Shown here: in pieces, positions 26,197 through 34,886 of the stretch
Layout of the letters: every line of letters starts with the position of its first letter
How positions within the stretch are numbered: the first letter of the stretch is position 1
From: Pseudomonas cichorii
Lineage (GTDB): Bacteria; Pseudomonadota; Gammaproteobacteria; Pseudomonadales; Pseudomonadaceae
Direction: 5' to 3'
DNA length: 45,208 nucleotides
Assembly (NCBI RefSeq): GCF_003700275.1
Contig: NZ_RBRE01000038.1
Location: 1 to 45,208 of the forward strand
Translations under genes and position numbers: made by a program
The notes under the pieces: generated by a model
The model's input: the letters and a program-made list of their open reading frames with translations, nothing else
What the model was told of the DNA's origin: nothing
Database searches by the model: none

Positions 26197-26472
26197 ATGG
26201 CTCATTTGCACGCCGAAAAGGACGACCTGATCAAGCGGGTCCGGCGTATCGCCGGGCAGGTGCAGGCTATCGAGCGAGGGCTGGAGAGCGAAGACGACTG
26301 TGCCAAAACGCTTCATCTGGTGGCGGCCACTCGCGGAGCCATCAACGGGCTGCTTGACCAGATCATCGAGGCGCATGCCCGTGAGCATGTGGCGCATCCG
26401 GGGTTGAGCGATGAAGACCGGGCTCAAGGCCTGGAACAATTGCTGGAAGCCGTCCGCCGCTACTCCCGATAA
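26197..26472 (+). CDS. dmeR: RcnR/CsoR (DUF156) family metal-sensing repressor, DmeR-like
   Basis: A 91-residue all-helical repressor. The N-terminal MAHLHAEKDDLIKRVRRIAGQVQAIER has the His near residue 3, the basic helix and the GQVQAIE core; the conserved Cys and His follow in EDDCAKTLHLVAA. This set of Cys and His ligands fits the nickel/cobalt (RcnR, DmeR) or formaldehyde (FrmR) branches. The adjacent DmeF-type exporter 84 bp downstream decides for a metal sensor. It would bind the G-tract operator just upstream and release it on Co or Ni. Confidence 0.85.
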   Translation: MAHLHAEKDDLIKRVRRIAGQVQAIERGLESEDDCAKTLHLVAATRGAINGLLDQIIEAHAREHVAHPGLSDEDRAQGLEQLLEAVRRYSR

Positions 26473-26556
26473 GCGTCCGCCCGGACCTCTCGCGAACCTC
26501 TCCATTCATGCCATTTCACGCAATGAATGGAGCATGCCTTGCCAGGAATCGTCTCG

Positions 26557-27486
26557 ATGAACAATCAACACAGCCACGCCCACGATCACGTATTCCTGGG
26601 CGCTTCCCACGATGAAAATGCCCGCCGCACCTTATGGGTCGTCGCTCTGACGTTTGTGATGATGGTGGTCGAAATCGCTGCGGGTTACATCACCGGTTCG
26701 ATGGCGCTCCTGGCCGATGGTTTTCACATGGCCACGCATGCCGGGGCTTTGGGCATTGCGGCCGGGGCCTATGCATTTGCCCGGCGTAACGCCAACAATG
26801 GCCGCTACAGCTTCGGAACCGGCAAGGTTGGTGATCTTGCCGGCTTCGCCTCGGCGCTGATCCTGTTCATGGTGTCCCTGGGAATCGGTATCGAGTCGCT
26901 TGTGCGCCTGTTCCAGCCGGCCAGCGTGGCGTTTGGCGAAGCCACGCTGATCGCGATCATCGGTCTGGTGGTGAACATTCTGAGTGCGCTGCTGCTGTCG
27001 GGCGGCCATGCTCACAGTCATGGCCATCACCATCATCATGACGCTCATTCGCATGCTCATCAGCATGGCGGTGACAACAATCTTCGTTCAGCCTACTTGC
27101 ACGTCATGGCCGATGCACTGACCTCGGTGCTGGCCATTGGGGCCTTGCTGGCCGGCCGTTACCTGGGGTGGGTCTGGCTCGATCCGCTGATGGGGATTGT
27201 CGGTGCCTGTGTGATTGCCAGATGGGCATATGGTTTGCTCAAGGACAGCGCCAATGTTCTGCTCGATGTGACCGACGAGCATGTGGCGCAGGAAATCCGC
27301 GAAGTGCTGGAGGCCAGTGGCGACCTGCAAATCACCGATCTTCACGTCTGGCAGGTTGGCCCGCAGGCTCGCGCCGCTATTGTCAGTGTCCTGGGCGAAA
27401 TAAATGTGACGGCCGAAGTGATCCGCAAACGCTTGCGGGACGTACACGAGGTTGCGCACCTGACGATTGAATGCCGGGCCGTGTGA
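26557..27486 (+). CDS. dmeF: Cation diffusion facilitator, DmeF-type Co/Ni exporter
   Basis: A 309-residue CDF transporter with six membrane helices. It has a His-rich N-terminus (HSHAHDH), the metal site HMATH on helix II (ADGFHMATHA), a long His-rich loop at about 27004-27070 between helices IV and V, the second site ADALTS on helix V, and a cytoplasmic C-terminal domain (TDLHVWQVG). The first in-frame ATG is 26527, but 26557 gives the usual start. DmeF proteins export cobalt and nickel. Together with the upstream DUF156 repressor it forms a dmeRF operon as known from rhizobia. A hairpin overlaps its stop codon. Confidence 0.88.
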   Translation: MNNQHSHAHDHVFLGASHDENARRTLWVVALTFVMMVVEIAAGYITGSMALLADGFHMATHAGALGIAAGAYAFARRNANNGRYSFGTGKVGDLAGFASALILFMVSLGIGIESLVRLFQPASVAFGEATLIAIIGLVVNILSALLLSGGHAHSHGHHHHHDAHSHAHQHGGDNNLRSAYLHVMADALTSVLAIGALLAGRYLGWVWLDPLMGIVGACVIARWAYGLLKDSANVLLDVTDEHVAQEIREVLEASGDLQITDLHVWQVGPQARAAIVSVLGEINVTAEVIRKRLRDVHEVAHLTIECRAV

Positions 27487-27500
27487 TACACGGTCCCGGC
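27473..27500 (+). terminator. Hairpin spanning the dmeF stop codon
   Basis: GCCGGGCCGTGT (27473-27484) pairs with ACACGG-T-CCCGGC (27488-27500) through 12 bp with one bulged T and a three-base loop. The TGA stop of dmeF lies at the tip. It lacks a T run, so termination is possible but not certain. Confidence 0.6.
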
Positions 27501-27704
27501 GTTACCTGGCGGTCTGCTACGCTGAAAGTCGTATCTCGGGCGGAATTTCGTACGTGTCAGGCTGAATTTTCCGATGCTTAAGCTTCTGTATTTCATCGGT
27601 TATTCCTGAAAGTTCTGTCGCATATTGTCGGCAATCTGTATGTTGAGACTCCACTTCGCCAGGATGCGGTGTCTTGTCGTTTCAATCATTGAGAGCATTA
27701 CTGG

Positions 27705-28319
27705 ATGTTGGCAACGTTTACCCAGGTTTCACCGGCCAAACTGCTTGATGCTCTTCGTTCTGAAACGAGTCAGACACATGTCGATCTGGAAAAGCGCCTG
27801 CCGTTTTTCTCTCCTGTCCTGAGCGCTGCTTATTACCTGCGTTTGCTCCAGGCCTACTACGGTTTCTATCGTCCATTGGAGTCTGCCTTGCAGGCCAGTG
27901 GCCTGATACCTTCAGAACTGAACCCGGCCGAGCGGATCAAGACCCCGGTCCTGGTTCAGGACCTGCGTGCCCTTGGCATGACCGATGAAGCCATCGACGC
28001 GCTTGCCCAATGCCGCAAACTGCCGCTGATCGATACGCCCGGCGCCTGCCTGGGCGTGTTGTATGTACTCGAAGGCGCCACCCTCGGCGGGCAGGTCCTG
28101 CGCCGTGAAATCCACAAGCGTCTGGGGCTCGACGAGCACACTGGCGCGGCTTTCCTAAATGTCTACGGCAGCGCCACCGGCATACGCTGGAAGACCTTTC
28201 TCGCCTATCTGGACAGCGTGCCGGATGAAGCCGCAACCCTGACGTCTGCCGCGCAGGCGGCACAATCCACATTCGCATGTTTCGAGCACTGGCTCGATGG
28301 TCAAGAGGTACTGTTATGA
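27705..28319 (+). CDS. bphO: Heme oxygenase, biliverdin-producing (BphO)
   Basis: A 204-residue bacterial heme oxygenase that opens heme to biliverdin, the phytochrome chromophore, with release of CO and iron. The proximal haem ligand is His25 in SETSQTHVDLEK; the distal helix glycines are in GVLYVLEGATLGGQVL. Length and motifs match Pseudomonas BphO. Its stop overlaps the ATG of bphP (ATGA at 28316), which couples chromophore synthesis to apoprotein synthesis. A GAGAGC sequence 9 bases before the ATG is the likely, weak, ribosome site. Confidence 0.93.
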   Translation: MLATFTQVSPAKLLDALRSETSQTHVDLEKRLPFFSPVLSAAYYLRLLQAYYGFYRPLESALQASGLIPSELNPAERIKTPVLVQDLRALGMTDEAIDALAQCRKLPLIDTPGACLGVLYVLEGATLGGQVLRREIHKRLGLDEHTGAAFLNVYGSATGIRWKTFLAYLDSVPDEAATLTSAAQAAQSTFACFEHWLDGQEVLL

Positions 28320-30550
28320 GCCAACTCGATAAAGACGCTTTTGAAGCCCTGTTGGCCAATTGTGCGAATGAGCCGATCCAGTATCCGGGGGCCATTCAGC
28401 CTCATGGCGTGCTGTTGACCCTGACCGAGCCCGATTTCGTGGTGCTGCAGGCCAGTGCCAATGTGCAGGAACTGCTGGGCAAGGAGCCAGAGCAGTTGAT
28501 TGGTCAGCCGTTGGAGCACCTGGTGGGAGAGGGCTGGTCCACGGTGCTCAAGAGCGCCAGCACCCAGGAGTCCTTCAACGATGTTCCGCAACTGTTGATC
28601 ACCCTCAATGGTCAGGCGTTCGAGGTGCTGATGCATCGGCATCAGGGCGTTCTGGTGCTGGAGCTTGAGGTTCAGGACAAGGATGCACAGCTTGCCAGCA
28701 GCGAGCGTGTCTCTCATCTGGGGCGCATGCTGCGTCAATTGCAGATGGCCAAGACTCTGCCGGCCCTGTATGAAATCAGCGTTCGCGAAATCCAGAAACT
28801 GACCGGTTACGACCGCGTGCTGATCTACCGTTTCGAGGACGAAGGCCACGGCCAGGTGATTGCCGAAGCCTCTTCGCCGGACATGGAGCTGTTCAACGGC
28901 CTGTTCTTTCCCGCTTCGGACATTCCGGAGCAGGCGCGCGAACTCTATCGCCGCAACTGGCTGCGCATCATTCCCGATGCCAACTACACGCCGGTGCCGC
29001 TGATTCCGCAATTGCGTCCCGATACCGGGCAGCCGCTGGACCTGAGTTTCTCGACACTGCGCAGTGTTTCTCCGATCCACTGCGAATACATGAAGAACAT
29101 GGGCGTGTTGTCGTCCATGAGCGTTTCGCTGCTCAAGGACGACAAGCTCTGGGGACTGATCAGTTGCGGGCACCGTACACCTCTGCATGTTTCCCATGAA
29201 TTGCGCGGCGCCTGCCAGGCCATCGGCCAGGTGCTGTCGTTGCAGATCCGGGCGATGGAAGCTCTGGAACTCAACCGTCAGCGCGATGCGAAACTGCAGA
29301 TGTTGCAGGACCTGAAACAGGTCATGGTGTCTGCCACGGAAAACGTCTTTGACGGCCTGGCGCAGCAACCGCAATTGCTAATGGACCTGGTGAGTGCATC
29401 GGGTGTGGCGATCATCGAAGACCGGCAACTGCACACCTTCGGCCTCTGCCCGGCGCCGACCGAAATCAGGGCGCTGCATCAGTGGCTGATGGCGAGCGGT
29501 CAACCGGTGTTTTCCAGCCATCATCTATCAAGTGTGTTCCCGGCGGCCGAGGCCTATCAGCAAAGCGCCAGCGGCGTTCTGGCCATGAGCCTGCCCAAGC
29601 CCGTCGATAACGGCGTGCTGTGGTTCCGTCCCGAGGTCAAGGAAAGCATCCAGTGGAGCGGTAACCCGGACAAGCCTCTGGACATGGAAGGCTCAGGTGC
29701 CGGCCTGCGCTTGCGGCCGCGCACTTCCTTCGAGATCTGGAAGGTCGAGATGGCGGGCATTTCCACCAAATGGACCCATGGCGACGTATTCGCCGCCAAC
29801 GACCTGCGTCGTTCGGCGCTGGAAGATGACCTGGCCCGTCAGGTCCGCCGTGAGCAACAGGCTGTGCGCGCCCGCGATGAACTGGTCGCAGTCGTATCCC
29901 ATGACCTGCGCAACCCGATGACCGTCATTTCCATGCTCTGCGGCATGATGCAAAAGGCTTTCAGCTCGGATGGCCCGCACACTTCTCGACGTATTTCTTC
30001 GGCCATCGACACCATGCAGCAGGCTGCCAGCCGTATGAATGTTCTGCTGGAAGACCTGCTCGACACCTCGAAAATCGAAGCCGGGCGCTACATCATTTCG
30101 CCCCAGGTGCTGGAAGTCAGCGATATTTTCGAGGAAGCCTATTCGTTGCTGGCGCCGCTGGCCATGGACAAATCCATCGACATTTCCTTCCATGCCGATC
30201 CCGACCTGAAGGTCAGCGCCGATCCCGAGCGGTTGTTCCAGGTGCTGTCGAACCTGATCGGCAACGCCATCAAGTTCACTCCCAAACAAGGCCGGATCGA
30301 CATTGCCGCCGCCCCCAGCGGCAACGAAATCGTATTCACCGTGCGCGATTCCGGTGAAGGCATCCAGCCGGAACAACTGCCGCACATCTTCGAGCGCTAC
30401 TGGACCATCAAGGAAGGCAACCCGACCGGCACTGGCCTGGGGCTCTACATCTCCCAAGGCATCATCAAGGCCCATGGCGGCATGCTGACTGCAGACAGCA
30501 CCGTCGGCAAGGGCAGCGAGTTCAGGTTCACCGTGCCGGTAGCGGTTTGA
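28316..30550 (+). CDS. bphP: Bacteriophytochrome sensor histidine kinase (BphP)
   Basis: A 744-residue red/far-red light sensor. The biliverdin-binding cysteine is Cys16 in NCANEPIQYPG, followed by the PAS domain (about 20-125), the GAF domain with PASDIP at residues 199-204, the PHY domain (about 330-500) and the histidine kinase: His529 in VVSHDLRNPMTV, N box NLIGNAIKFTP, G boxes RDSGEGI and GTGLGLYIS. I start at ATG 28316, not the upstream frame opening. No response regulator gene follows; the next gene is an unrelated secreted protein, so the partner is encoded elsewhere. Light input may influence swarming or virulence as reported for phytochromes in P. syringae. Confidence 0.95.
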   Translation: MSQLDKDAFEALLANCANEPIQYPGAIQPHGVLLTLTEPDFVVLQASANVQELLGKEPEQLIGQPLEHLVGEGWSTVLKSASTQESFNDVPQLLITLNGQAFEVLMHRHQGVLVLELEVQDKDAQLASSERVSHLGRMLRQLQMAKTLPALYEISVREIQKLTGYDRVLIYRFEDEGHGQVIAEASSPDMELFNGLFFPASDIPEQARELYRRNWLRIIPDANYTPVPLIPQLRPDTGQPLDLSFSTLRSVSPIHCEYMKNMGVLSSMSVSLLKDDKLWGLISCGHRTPLHVSHELRGACQAIGQVLSLQIRAMEALELNRQRDAKLQMLQDLKQVMVSATENVFDGLAQQPQLLMDLVSASGVAIIEDRQLHTFGLCPAPTEIRALHQWLMASGQPVFSSHHLSSVFPAAEAYQQSASGVLAMSLPKPVDNGVLWFRPEVKESIQWSGNPDKPLDMEGSGAGLRLRPRTSFEIWKVEMAGISTKWTHGDVFAANDLRRSALEDDLARQVRREQQAVRARDELVAVVSHDLRNPMTVISMLCGMMQKAFSSDGPHTSRRISSAIDTMQQAASRMNVLLEDLLDTSKIEAGRYIISPQVLEVSDIFEEAYSLLAPLAMDKSIDISFHADPDLKVSADPERLFQVLSNLIGNAIKFTPKQGRIDIAAAPSGNEIVFTVRDSGEGIQPEQLPHIFERYWTIKEGNPTGTGLGLYISQGIIKAHGGMLTADSTVGKGSEFRFTVPVAV

Positions 30551-30582
30551 TCGACTGCTTTCAACGCTCATGAATATGGGCT

Positions 30583-30665
30583 GTCTTCGCGAATGAATTG
30601 GCTCCCACCTGCAATTCATATTGTGTGGACAGCCATTCTGAGGGAGCGGATTCATCCGCGAAGAC
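30583..30665. repeat. Inverted REP pair (REPIN) after bphP
   Basis: Two REP units face each other at 30586-30605 and 30643-30662; with flanks the pairing extends over 30583-30606 and 30642-30665 (mostly matched), enclosing a 35-base loop. Starts 33 bases after the bphP stop and may act as a 3' stabiliser or terminator. Confidence 0.82.
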
Positions 30666-30818
30666 TTGCCATCCACACACATCTCTCCTGATTATTCGTC
30701 AGCCGAATAACGCTTGTGCAAACTGTCGATTTCCATATGTGTAGCGAATAAAACACCATCTCCTCACGGCACCGAAGCAGGTAATTCCACATTCACTGCC
30801 GCCACAGGAGAGTCCCGA

Positions 30819-31607
30819 ATGACCACCAGAAAAATTCTCGCATCTACTGCACTTGCTATGTCCATGGCGGCTTCTGCCAATGCGATGGCGAGCGACATCG
30901 TTTCTCTGAAATTCACTGATGGCCGCCCCGATGTGCTCGGCATCAAAGACGTAAATGCCGTGCTTGAAACCATCGGCATTCACGTTACGACTGTCGATAT
31001 CCCTCAGGACGCCAAACCGATTCTTGCCGAATCGCAACAGCGCGCACTGACCGACAAAGAGCACAGCCGCCTGATTGATCTCTTCCATCTGAGCCAGGAT
31101 CAACTGCTTGAGCAAGTCAGCCTGGCCGGTCGCCAGCCTGCGGTAAAAGGCGGTGGAGTGCTGACAGAAGAAACCGGGCTCGGTCCTTATCCCAAGGTCT
31201 ATGACATGCGCGCTCTGGACGCCAGGACGCACAAGGCCGTTCTTGAAAAATATGGCCGCATGCACGTGAACTCGGCAGATGACGGGACTGATATCGATGA
31301 GGTCATGACCGTTGTGGCAGGCGGGCCTTTTCGCTGGGGCTTCACCTTGAAGGACGGTTCAATCGCTCGCTTCCAGGTCGATAAGGTCGGGCTTGAGGAT
31401 CATGCCGTGCGCGTCAGCTACCACGGTCTGGGGATGCACGCCGGCATCATGGATGCCACGCAAGGCCTGATTGTCGCCTTTGCCCATGGTCCGAAGGAAT
31501 TCACCATGCGTTACACCGCGGATGTGCCTCATGCCGAGCTTCTGGGGACCAATCCCTGGATCGATTTCAGCGGCGAAATGCCGGTTGTTCTGGATCAGGT
31601 CAAGTAA
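30819..31607 (+). CDS. Secreted protein of unknown function
   Basis: A 262-residue protein with a clear signal peptide (MTTRKILASTALAMSMAASANAMA, about residues 1-24; written here only to mark the Ala-x-Ala cleavage region) and no further membrane segment, so probably periplasmic. The rest has no motif I recognise. A histidine-rich patch near the C-terminal half (YHGLGMHAGIMDATQ) and a second at ADVPHAELLG could bind metal. ATG 30819 has a CAGGAG ribosome site at 30805-30810, preferred over an upstream open start at 30714. It is a single gene between a REP pair and a DMT protein. Confidence 0.75.
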   Translation: MTTRKILASTALAMSMAASANAMASDIVSLKFTDGRPDVLGIKDVNAVLETIGIHVTTVDIPQDAKPILAESQQRALTDKEHSRLIDLFHLSQDQLLEQVSLAGRQPAVKGGGVLTEETGLGPYPKVYDMRALDARTHKAVLEKYGRMHVNSADDGTDIDEVMTVVAGGPFRWGFTLKDGSIARFQVDKVGLEDHAVRVSYHGLGMHAGIMDATQGLIVAFAHGPKEFTMRYTADVPHAELLGTNPWIDFSGEMPVVLDQVK

Positions 31608-31682
31608 GGAGCAGGGCAAACATTGAGTGGCGGGCGTCAAACCCCGCCACTTTCTGGCAATCCGGTCTCAGGTGGAGTCGTC

Positions 31683-32216
31683 ATGTTCGGTAAAGTCGCG
31701 TTGCTTGCAAGTATCCCCGTCGCCCTGGGCTTTCTGGCCGGTGCAGCCATTCCGTTTCAGGCCGTGAGCAATGGCGCACTGGGGCGAGAGCTGGGCCATC
31801 CGCTGTGGGCGGCCCTGGTTTCCCTGTTCGTCAGCGCCATCAGCCTGATAATGATTCTGGCGTTGCTGAGGATCCCTCTGCCAGCTATCGGCAATGCCAT
31901 TCAAGGCCCTTGGTGGCTGTGGGTCGGCGGGCTCGGTGGGGCGTTATATGTGGCGATGGCCGCAACCCTGACGCCACGAGTGGGGGCGGCCAGCTTCATT
32001 CTCTACGTCATGATCGGTCAGGTGATTGCGGCCATGCTGATTGACCATTTCGGCCTGATGGGGCTTGTGCCAAAACCCCTGAATAGCGTCCGGATGATGG
32101 GCGTTGCCTTGATCATTGTCGGGCTGGTGGTTGTGCAGATGGGAGCCGTTACGACCCAGCCTGCGGCTGACAGCTCTCGACAAAACATTGGCGCAGCCAC
32201 TTCAATGCCGGATTAG
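31683..32216 (+). CDS. DMT superfamily small membrane protein (YdcZ/DUF606 type)
   Basis: A 177-residue protein of five hydrophobic segments with the DUF606 layout: VALGFLAGAAIPFQAVSNGALG at the start, HPLWAALVSLFVSAISLI, a WWLWVGGLGGALYVA segment, LYVMIGQVIAAMLIDHFGL and a last helix VALIIVGLVVVQMGA. Proteins of this family are half-size drug/metabolite transporters; substrate unknown. The last 68 bp overlap the 3' end of the convergent LysR gene. The start at 31683 has GGTGGAG seven bases before it. Confidence 0.83.
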   Translation: MFGKVALLASIPVALGFLAGAAIPFQAVSNGALGRELGHPLWAALVSLFVSAISLIMILALLRIPLPAIGNAIQGPWWLWVGGLGGALYVAMAATLTPRVGAASFILYVMIGQVIAAMLIDHFGLMGLVPKPLNSVRMMGVALIIVGLVVVQMGAVTTQPAADSSRQNIGAATSMPD

Positions 32217-33063
32217 CGTCCTTGCGGGCATGCCAGGCCTGTTGATAGGCAATGGTTTGCAGAGCCAGGGGCGGCTTGAAACACCTCAAGTCGGGGAACC
32301 GCTCAATCCCGGTGATCGCCCGGTTGGCAATGGTCAACAGCAGATCCGTGCCCTGAATCATCTCGATTGCGGCACTCCAGTGAGGCAGCGCCAGCGCAAT
32401 GTTTCGCTGCAGGCCCTGAGTGCTCAAGGCCTTTTCGATCTCGTCGTTTGCATCCGGCCTCAGCGCCAGCATCACGTGAGGCCGGCTCAGCCAGTCCGTC
32501 AGTGACAGTTCGCCGCTGGAGGGCAGGGCGGCCTGATCGGCGACACTCACGAAGTGGTCGGCAAACAAGTCTTCCACCAGGATATCCCTCGGGACATCAG
32601 GAAAAATCCCCAGCGCGAGATCCAGCTCACCATCGGCCAACTGCACCACCATCGCCTCGCGGCTCGCCTGACTGATCGCCAGCTGAATACCCGGCGCCTC
32701 GGCACGTACCCTGCGCATCACCGATGGAAGTACTGTGCGTGCGGCATAGTCCGACAAGGACAGTCGAAAGCGACCGGTCGCCGAAGCAGGATCAAAACCC
32801 GGTTCTCCGAGCAATCCGTTCAGGCTCGACAGCGCTGCCTCCAAAGGACGCACAAGAGCCTGCGCCCGTGCGGTCAAGGCCATGTGTCCATCGCGACGGA
32901 TCAGCAACTGATCATTGAAGTGCAGCCGAAGCTGAGCGAGCGCATGGCTCACCGCAGGCTGGCTTTTATGCAACCGCACCGATGCACGGGTGACATGCCG
33001 CTCAACCAGCAAGGCATGCAGGGTCAGCAGGAGATTGAGGTCGATCCGGCGAAGCTCGTCCAT
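32149..33063 (-). CDS. LysR-family transcriptional regulator
   Basis: A 304-residue LysR regulator of the NodD/LeuO-like subgroup, marked by the start MDELRRIDLNLLLTLHALL and HTH region VTRASVRLHKSQPAVSHAL. The effector domain (about 90-300) shows GRFRLSLSDYAARTVLPSVM. It ends inside the convergent DMT gene, a 68-bp antisense overlap. Upstream on the same strand is a TetR gene with 47 bp between them. Target genes cannot be named; the adjacent transporter is a candidate. Confidence 0.86.
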   Translation of the reverse strand: MDELRRIDLNLLLTLHALLVERHVTRASVRLHKSQPAVSHALAQLRLHFNDQLLIRRDGHMALTARAQALVRPLEAALSSLNGLLGEPGFDPASATGRFRLSLSDYAARTVLPSVMRRVRAEAPGIQLAISQASREAMVVQLADGELDLALGIFPDVPRDILVEDLFADHFVSVADQAALPSSGELSLTDWLSRPHVMLALRPDANDEIEKALSTQGLQRNIALALPHWSAAIEMIQGTDLLLTIANRAITGIERFPDLRCFKPPLALQTIAYQQAWHARKDANPALKWLRQCFVESCQPQAGS

Positions 33064-33110
33064 GTTTACGGTCTGGAGCCTGAGGTTGGGAAGGCATGTT
33101 GGGAATGTTT

Positions 33111-33710
33111 CTAACTTTCGGTTTGGCGTTCAGCCAACAGAATTGGCCTCAAGTCCTCCATGAGTGCTTGAAGTGCACTCTGGCTATCGTCACCCGCAGG
33201 CTTGCACTGGATAGCGTGCAAACAGGCAAATCCAGTTCTCACGATTGCATTGGCTGTACACCACTTGAGAGGTGTTTCCTGGGAGGCGTGCTGCAAATAC
33301 ATGTCTGTCGCTTCGATTTGCAGTCGCTCGGTGATTTCCAGTTGCCGCGCAAGCAGTGCCGGGGTGCTGCGAATGGTTGCCTGGATGCTTGAGGGCGATA
33401 AATCTTGATTTAACTCAGTGCAACCAAGCGTGGACTCATTAAGCGAGAAGTTTAAAGCGCTCCAGAGATCATGGGTGCGCAGATGACGCTCGAAGCTTTC
33501 CAGAAAACTCAGCCTGAACAACTGGGTGGGTTCCAATAGCACGTCGTCTTTCGAGCGAAAGTAGCGAAAGTAAGTGCGCGTCGACATTCCGATCTCACTG
33601 GAAATATCTTCAACCGTGGTTTTTTCATAGCCGTTTTCCTGAAAAAGCTTTAGCGCGGTGAGCGCGATCTGCTTCCTGACGGCTTGTTTGGCGAGGTCTC
33701 TTGTCTTCAT
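33111..33710 (-). CDS. TetR-family transcriptional repressor
   Basis: A 199-residue TetR regulator. The N-terminal helix-turn-helix occupies about residues 14-58 (ALKLFQENGYEKTTVEDISSE, then the recognition helix GMSTRTYFRYFRSKDDVL). The C-terminal ligand domain is variable and unassigned. It is divergent from the NmrA-type oxidoreductase gene at 33925, with a perfect dyad 38 bp upstream of its own start, so it probably represses both itself and the oxidoreductase. Confidence 0.88.
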   Translation of the reverse strand: MKTRDLAKQAVRKQIALTALKLFQENGYEKTTVEDISSEIGMSTRTYFRYFRSKDDVLLEPTQLFRLSFLESFERHLRTHDLWSALNFSLNESTLGCTELNQDLSPSSIQATIRSTPALLARQLEITERLQIEATDMYLQHASQETPLKWCTANAIVRTGFACLHAIQCKPAGDDSQSALQALMEDLRPILLAERQTES

Positions 33711-33747
33711 TCGCCAAGCTTACAGCCAATCCCGGGGTAATGGGAGT

Positions 33748-33762
33748 TGTCACTCTGTGACA
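33748..33762. promoter_or_regulatory. Candidate TetR operator
   Basis: TGTCACTCTGTGACA is a perfect 6-bp inverted repeat with a 3-bp spacer in the 214-bp divergent region between the TetR gene and the NmrA-type gene. Its symmetry and place are what a TetR dimer needs. Confidence 0.6.
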
Positions 33763-33924
33763 CTAATGTCTTGACGTGCCAAAATATGCCTAGTAGCTTC
33801 CTTGATCTGATGATTGTGCCCCGTGGCTCTACAGGGGATAGATTTTGACCGGCCTGATACATGGCAACGAAAGCGCTCCCTCGGCGTCTTGCCGTGTGAC
33901 AGGCCGCATATGGAGAGGAAGGTA

Positions 33925-34740
33925 ATGGTTGCCAAGGTATTGATTATTGGGGCGTCCGGGCGCGTTGGCTCACAAGTGGTCGAGGCGCTGAAAAACAACG
34001 ATCAAGACGTGGTGCTGCGTCTGGCGACAAGCCGCCCCGAAGTCGCCTGCAAGTGGCGCGATGAAGGACATGACGCCGTCGTGCTGGACCTGAACCAATC
34101 CGTAACCTTTGCTGAGGCGCTGAAGGGGGTTGACCGCCTGTTCTTGCTGACCGGCTACACCTCAGACATGCTTTTTCAAAGTAAAAAGCTCGTCGATGCC
34201 GCGCGCGATGCCAACGTCAGCCATATCGTTCATTTAGGTGTATTCAGCTCGCGTCAGGATCTCATCCCGCATTTCAACTGGCATGACCTCATTGAAAGTT
34301 ACATTGAGGCCAGTGGAATTGCATGGACGCACGTGCACCCTAATGTCATCAGCGATTCGGTATTGGTAACCAGCCCGCCGATGGAAGAAACAGGCTCTTT
34401 CACGGTTTTCTGGGGCGACATGCCGCAAGGATGGGTCTGTGTGGCGGACATTGCCGCCGTTGCTGCCGCGGTGCTGCGAGAGGGGCCGCAGAAGCACGCA
34501 AGTACCGACTATTGGTTGAGCATAGAAGTGCTGACGGGGCACGACGTGGCGAGCATTCTCTCTGAGGCCGCAGGAAGAGAAATAAAATGCAACGCCCTTC
34601 AACCTGCTGGCCTGGAAGCATACGTCGCCAAAATCCCCTCGACTCCAGAGCGTACCTACATGGAGAGCGCCGTCATCACCATGCAATTGGCAGCGGCTGG
34701 GCAGATGGAACGCCAAACGGTTGTCGCGATGACGTGCTGA
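33925..34740 (+). CDS. NmrA-like NAD(P)-binding oxidoreductase
   Basis: A 271-residue atypical short-chain dehydrogenase of the NmrA type. The dinucleotide motif VLIIGASGRVGSQVVEAL sits at the N-terminus, followed by DLNQSVTFAEALKGVDRLFLLT, a pattern typical of NAD(P)H:quinone oxidoreductase-like or redox-sensing members; the usual YxxxK catalytic pair is not evident. I take ATG 33925 (strong GGAGAGGAAGG before it) over the further upstream opening. Divergent from a TetR gene, a common arrangement for stress-induced reductases. Substrate unknown. Confidence 0.83.
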   Translation: MVAKVLIIGASGRVGSQVVEALKNNDQDVVLRLATSRPEVACKWRDEGHDAVVLDLNQSVTFAEALKGVDRLFLLTGYTSDMLFQSKKLVDAARDANVSHIVHLGVFSSRQDLIPHFNWHDLIESYIEASGIAWTHVHPNVISDSVLVTSPPMEETGSFTVFWGDMPQGWVCVADIAAVAAAVLREGPQKHASTDYWLSIEVLTGHDVASILSEAAGREIKCNALQPAGLEAYVAKIPSTPERTYMESAVITMQLAAAGQMERQTVVAMTC

Positions 34741-34886
34741 CAGTTTTGGGGCGACCAGGGACAACCATGGCAGAATGGGCGCGTCAGTATTTCAGCAAAA
34801 GCTGATGGTCTGCGACGGTTGCCGGGTCTGGAATGCGTTGCTGCATGATGAAACGGAATTTCCACCAGCCAGCACAGAGACAAATA

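Noticed and set aside
28277..28315. Upstream start for bphP
   Set aside because: It would extend into bphO by 43 bases and add residues before the conserved N-terminus; ATG 28316 overlaps the bphO stop in the usual ATGA way.
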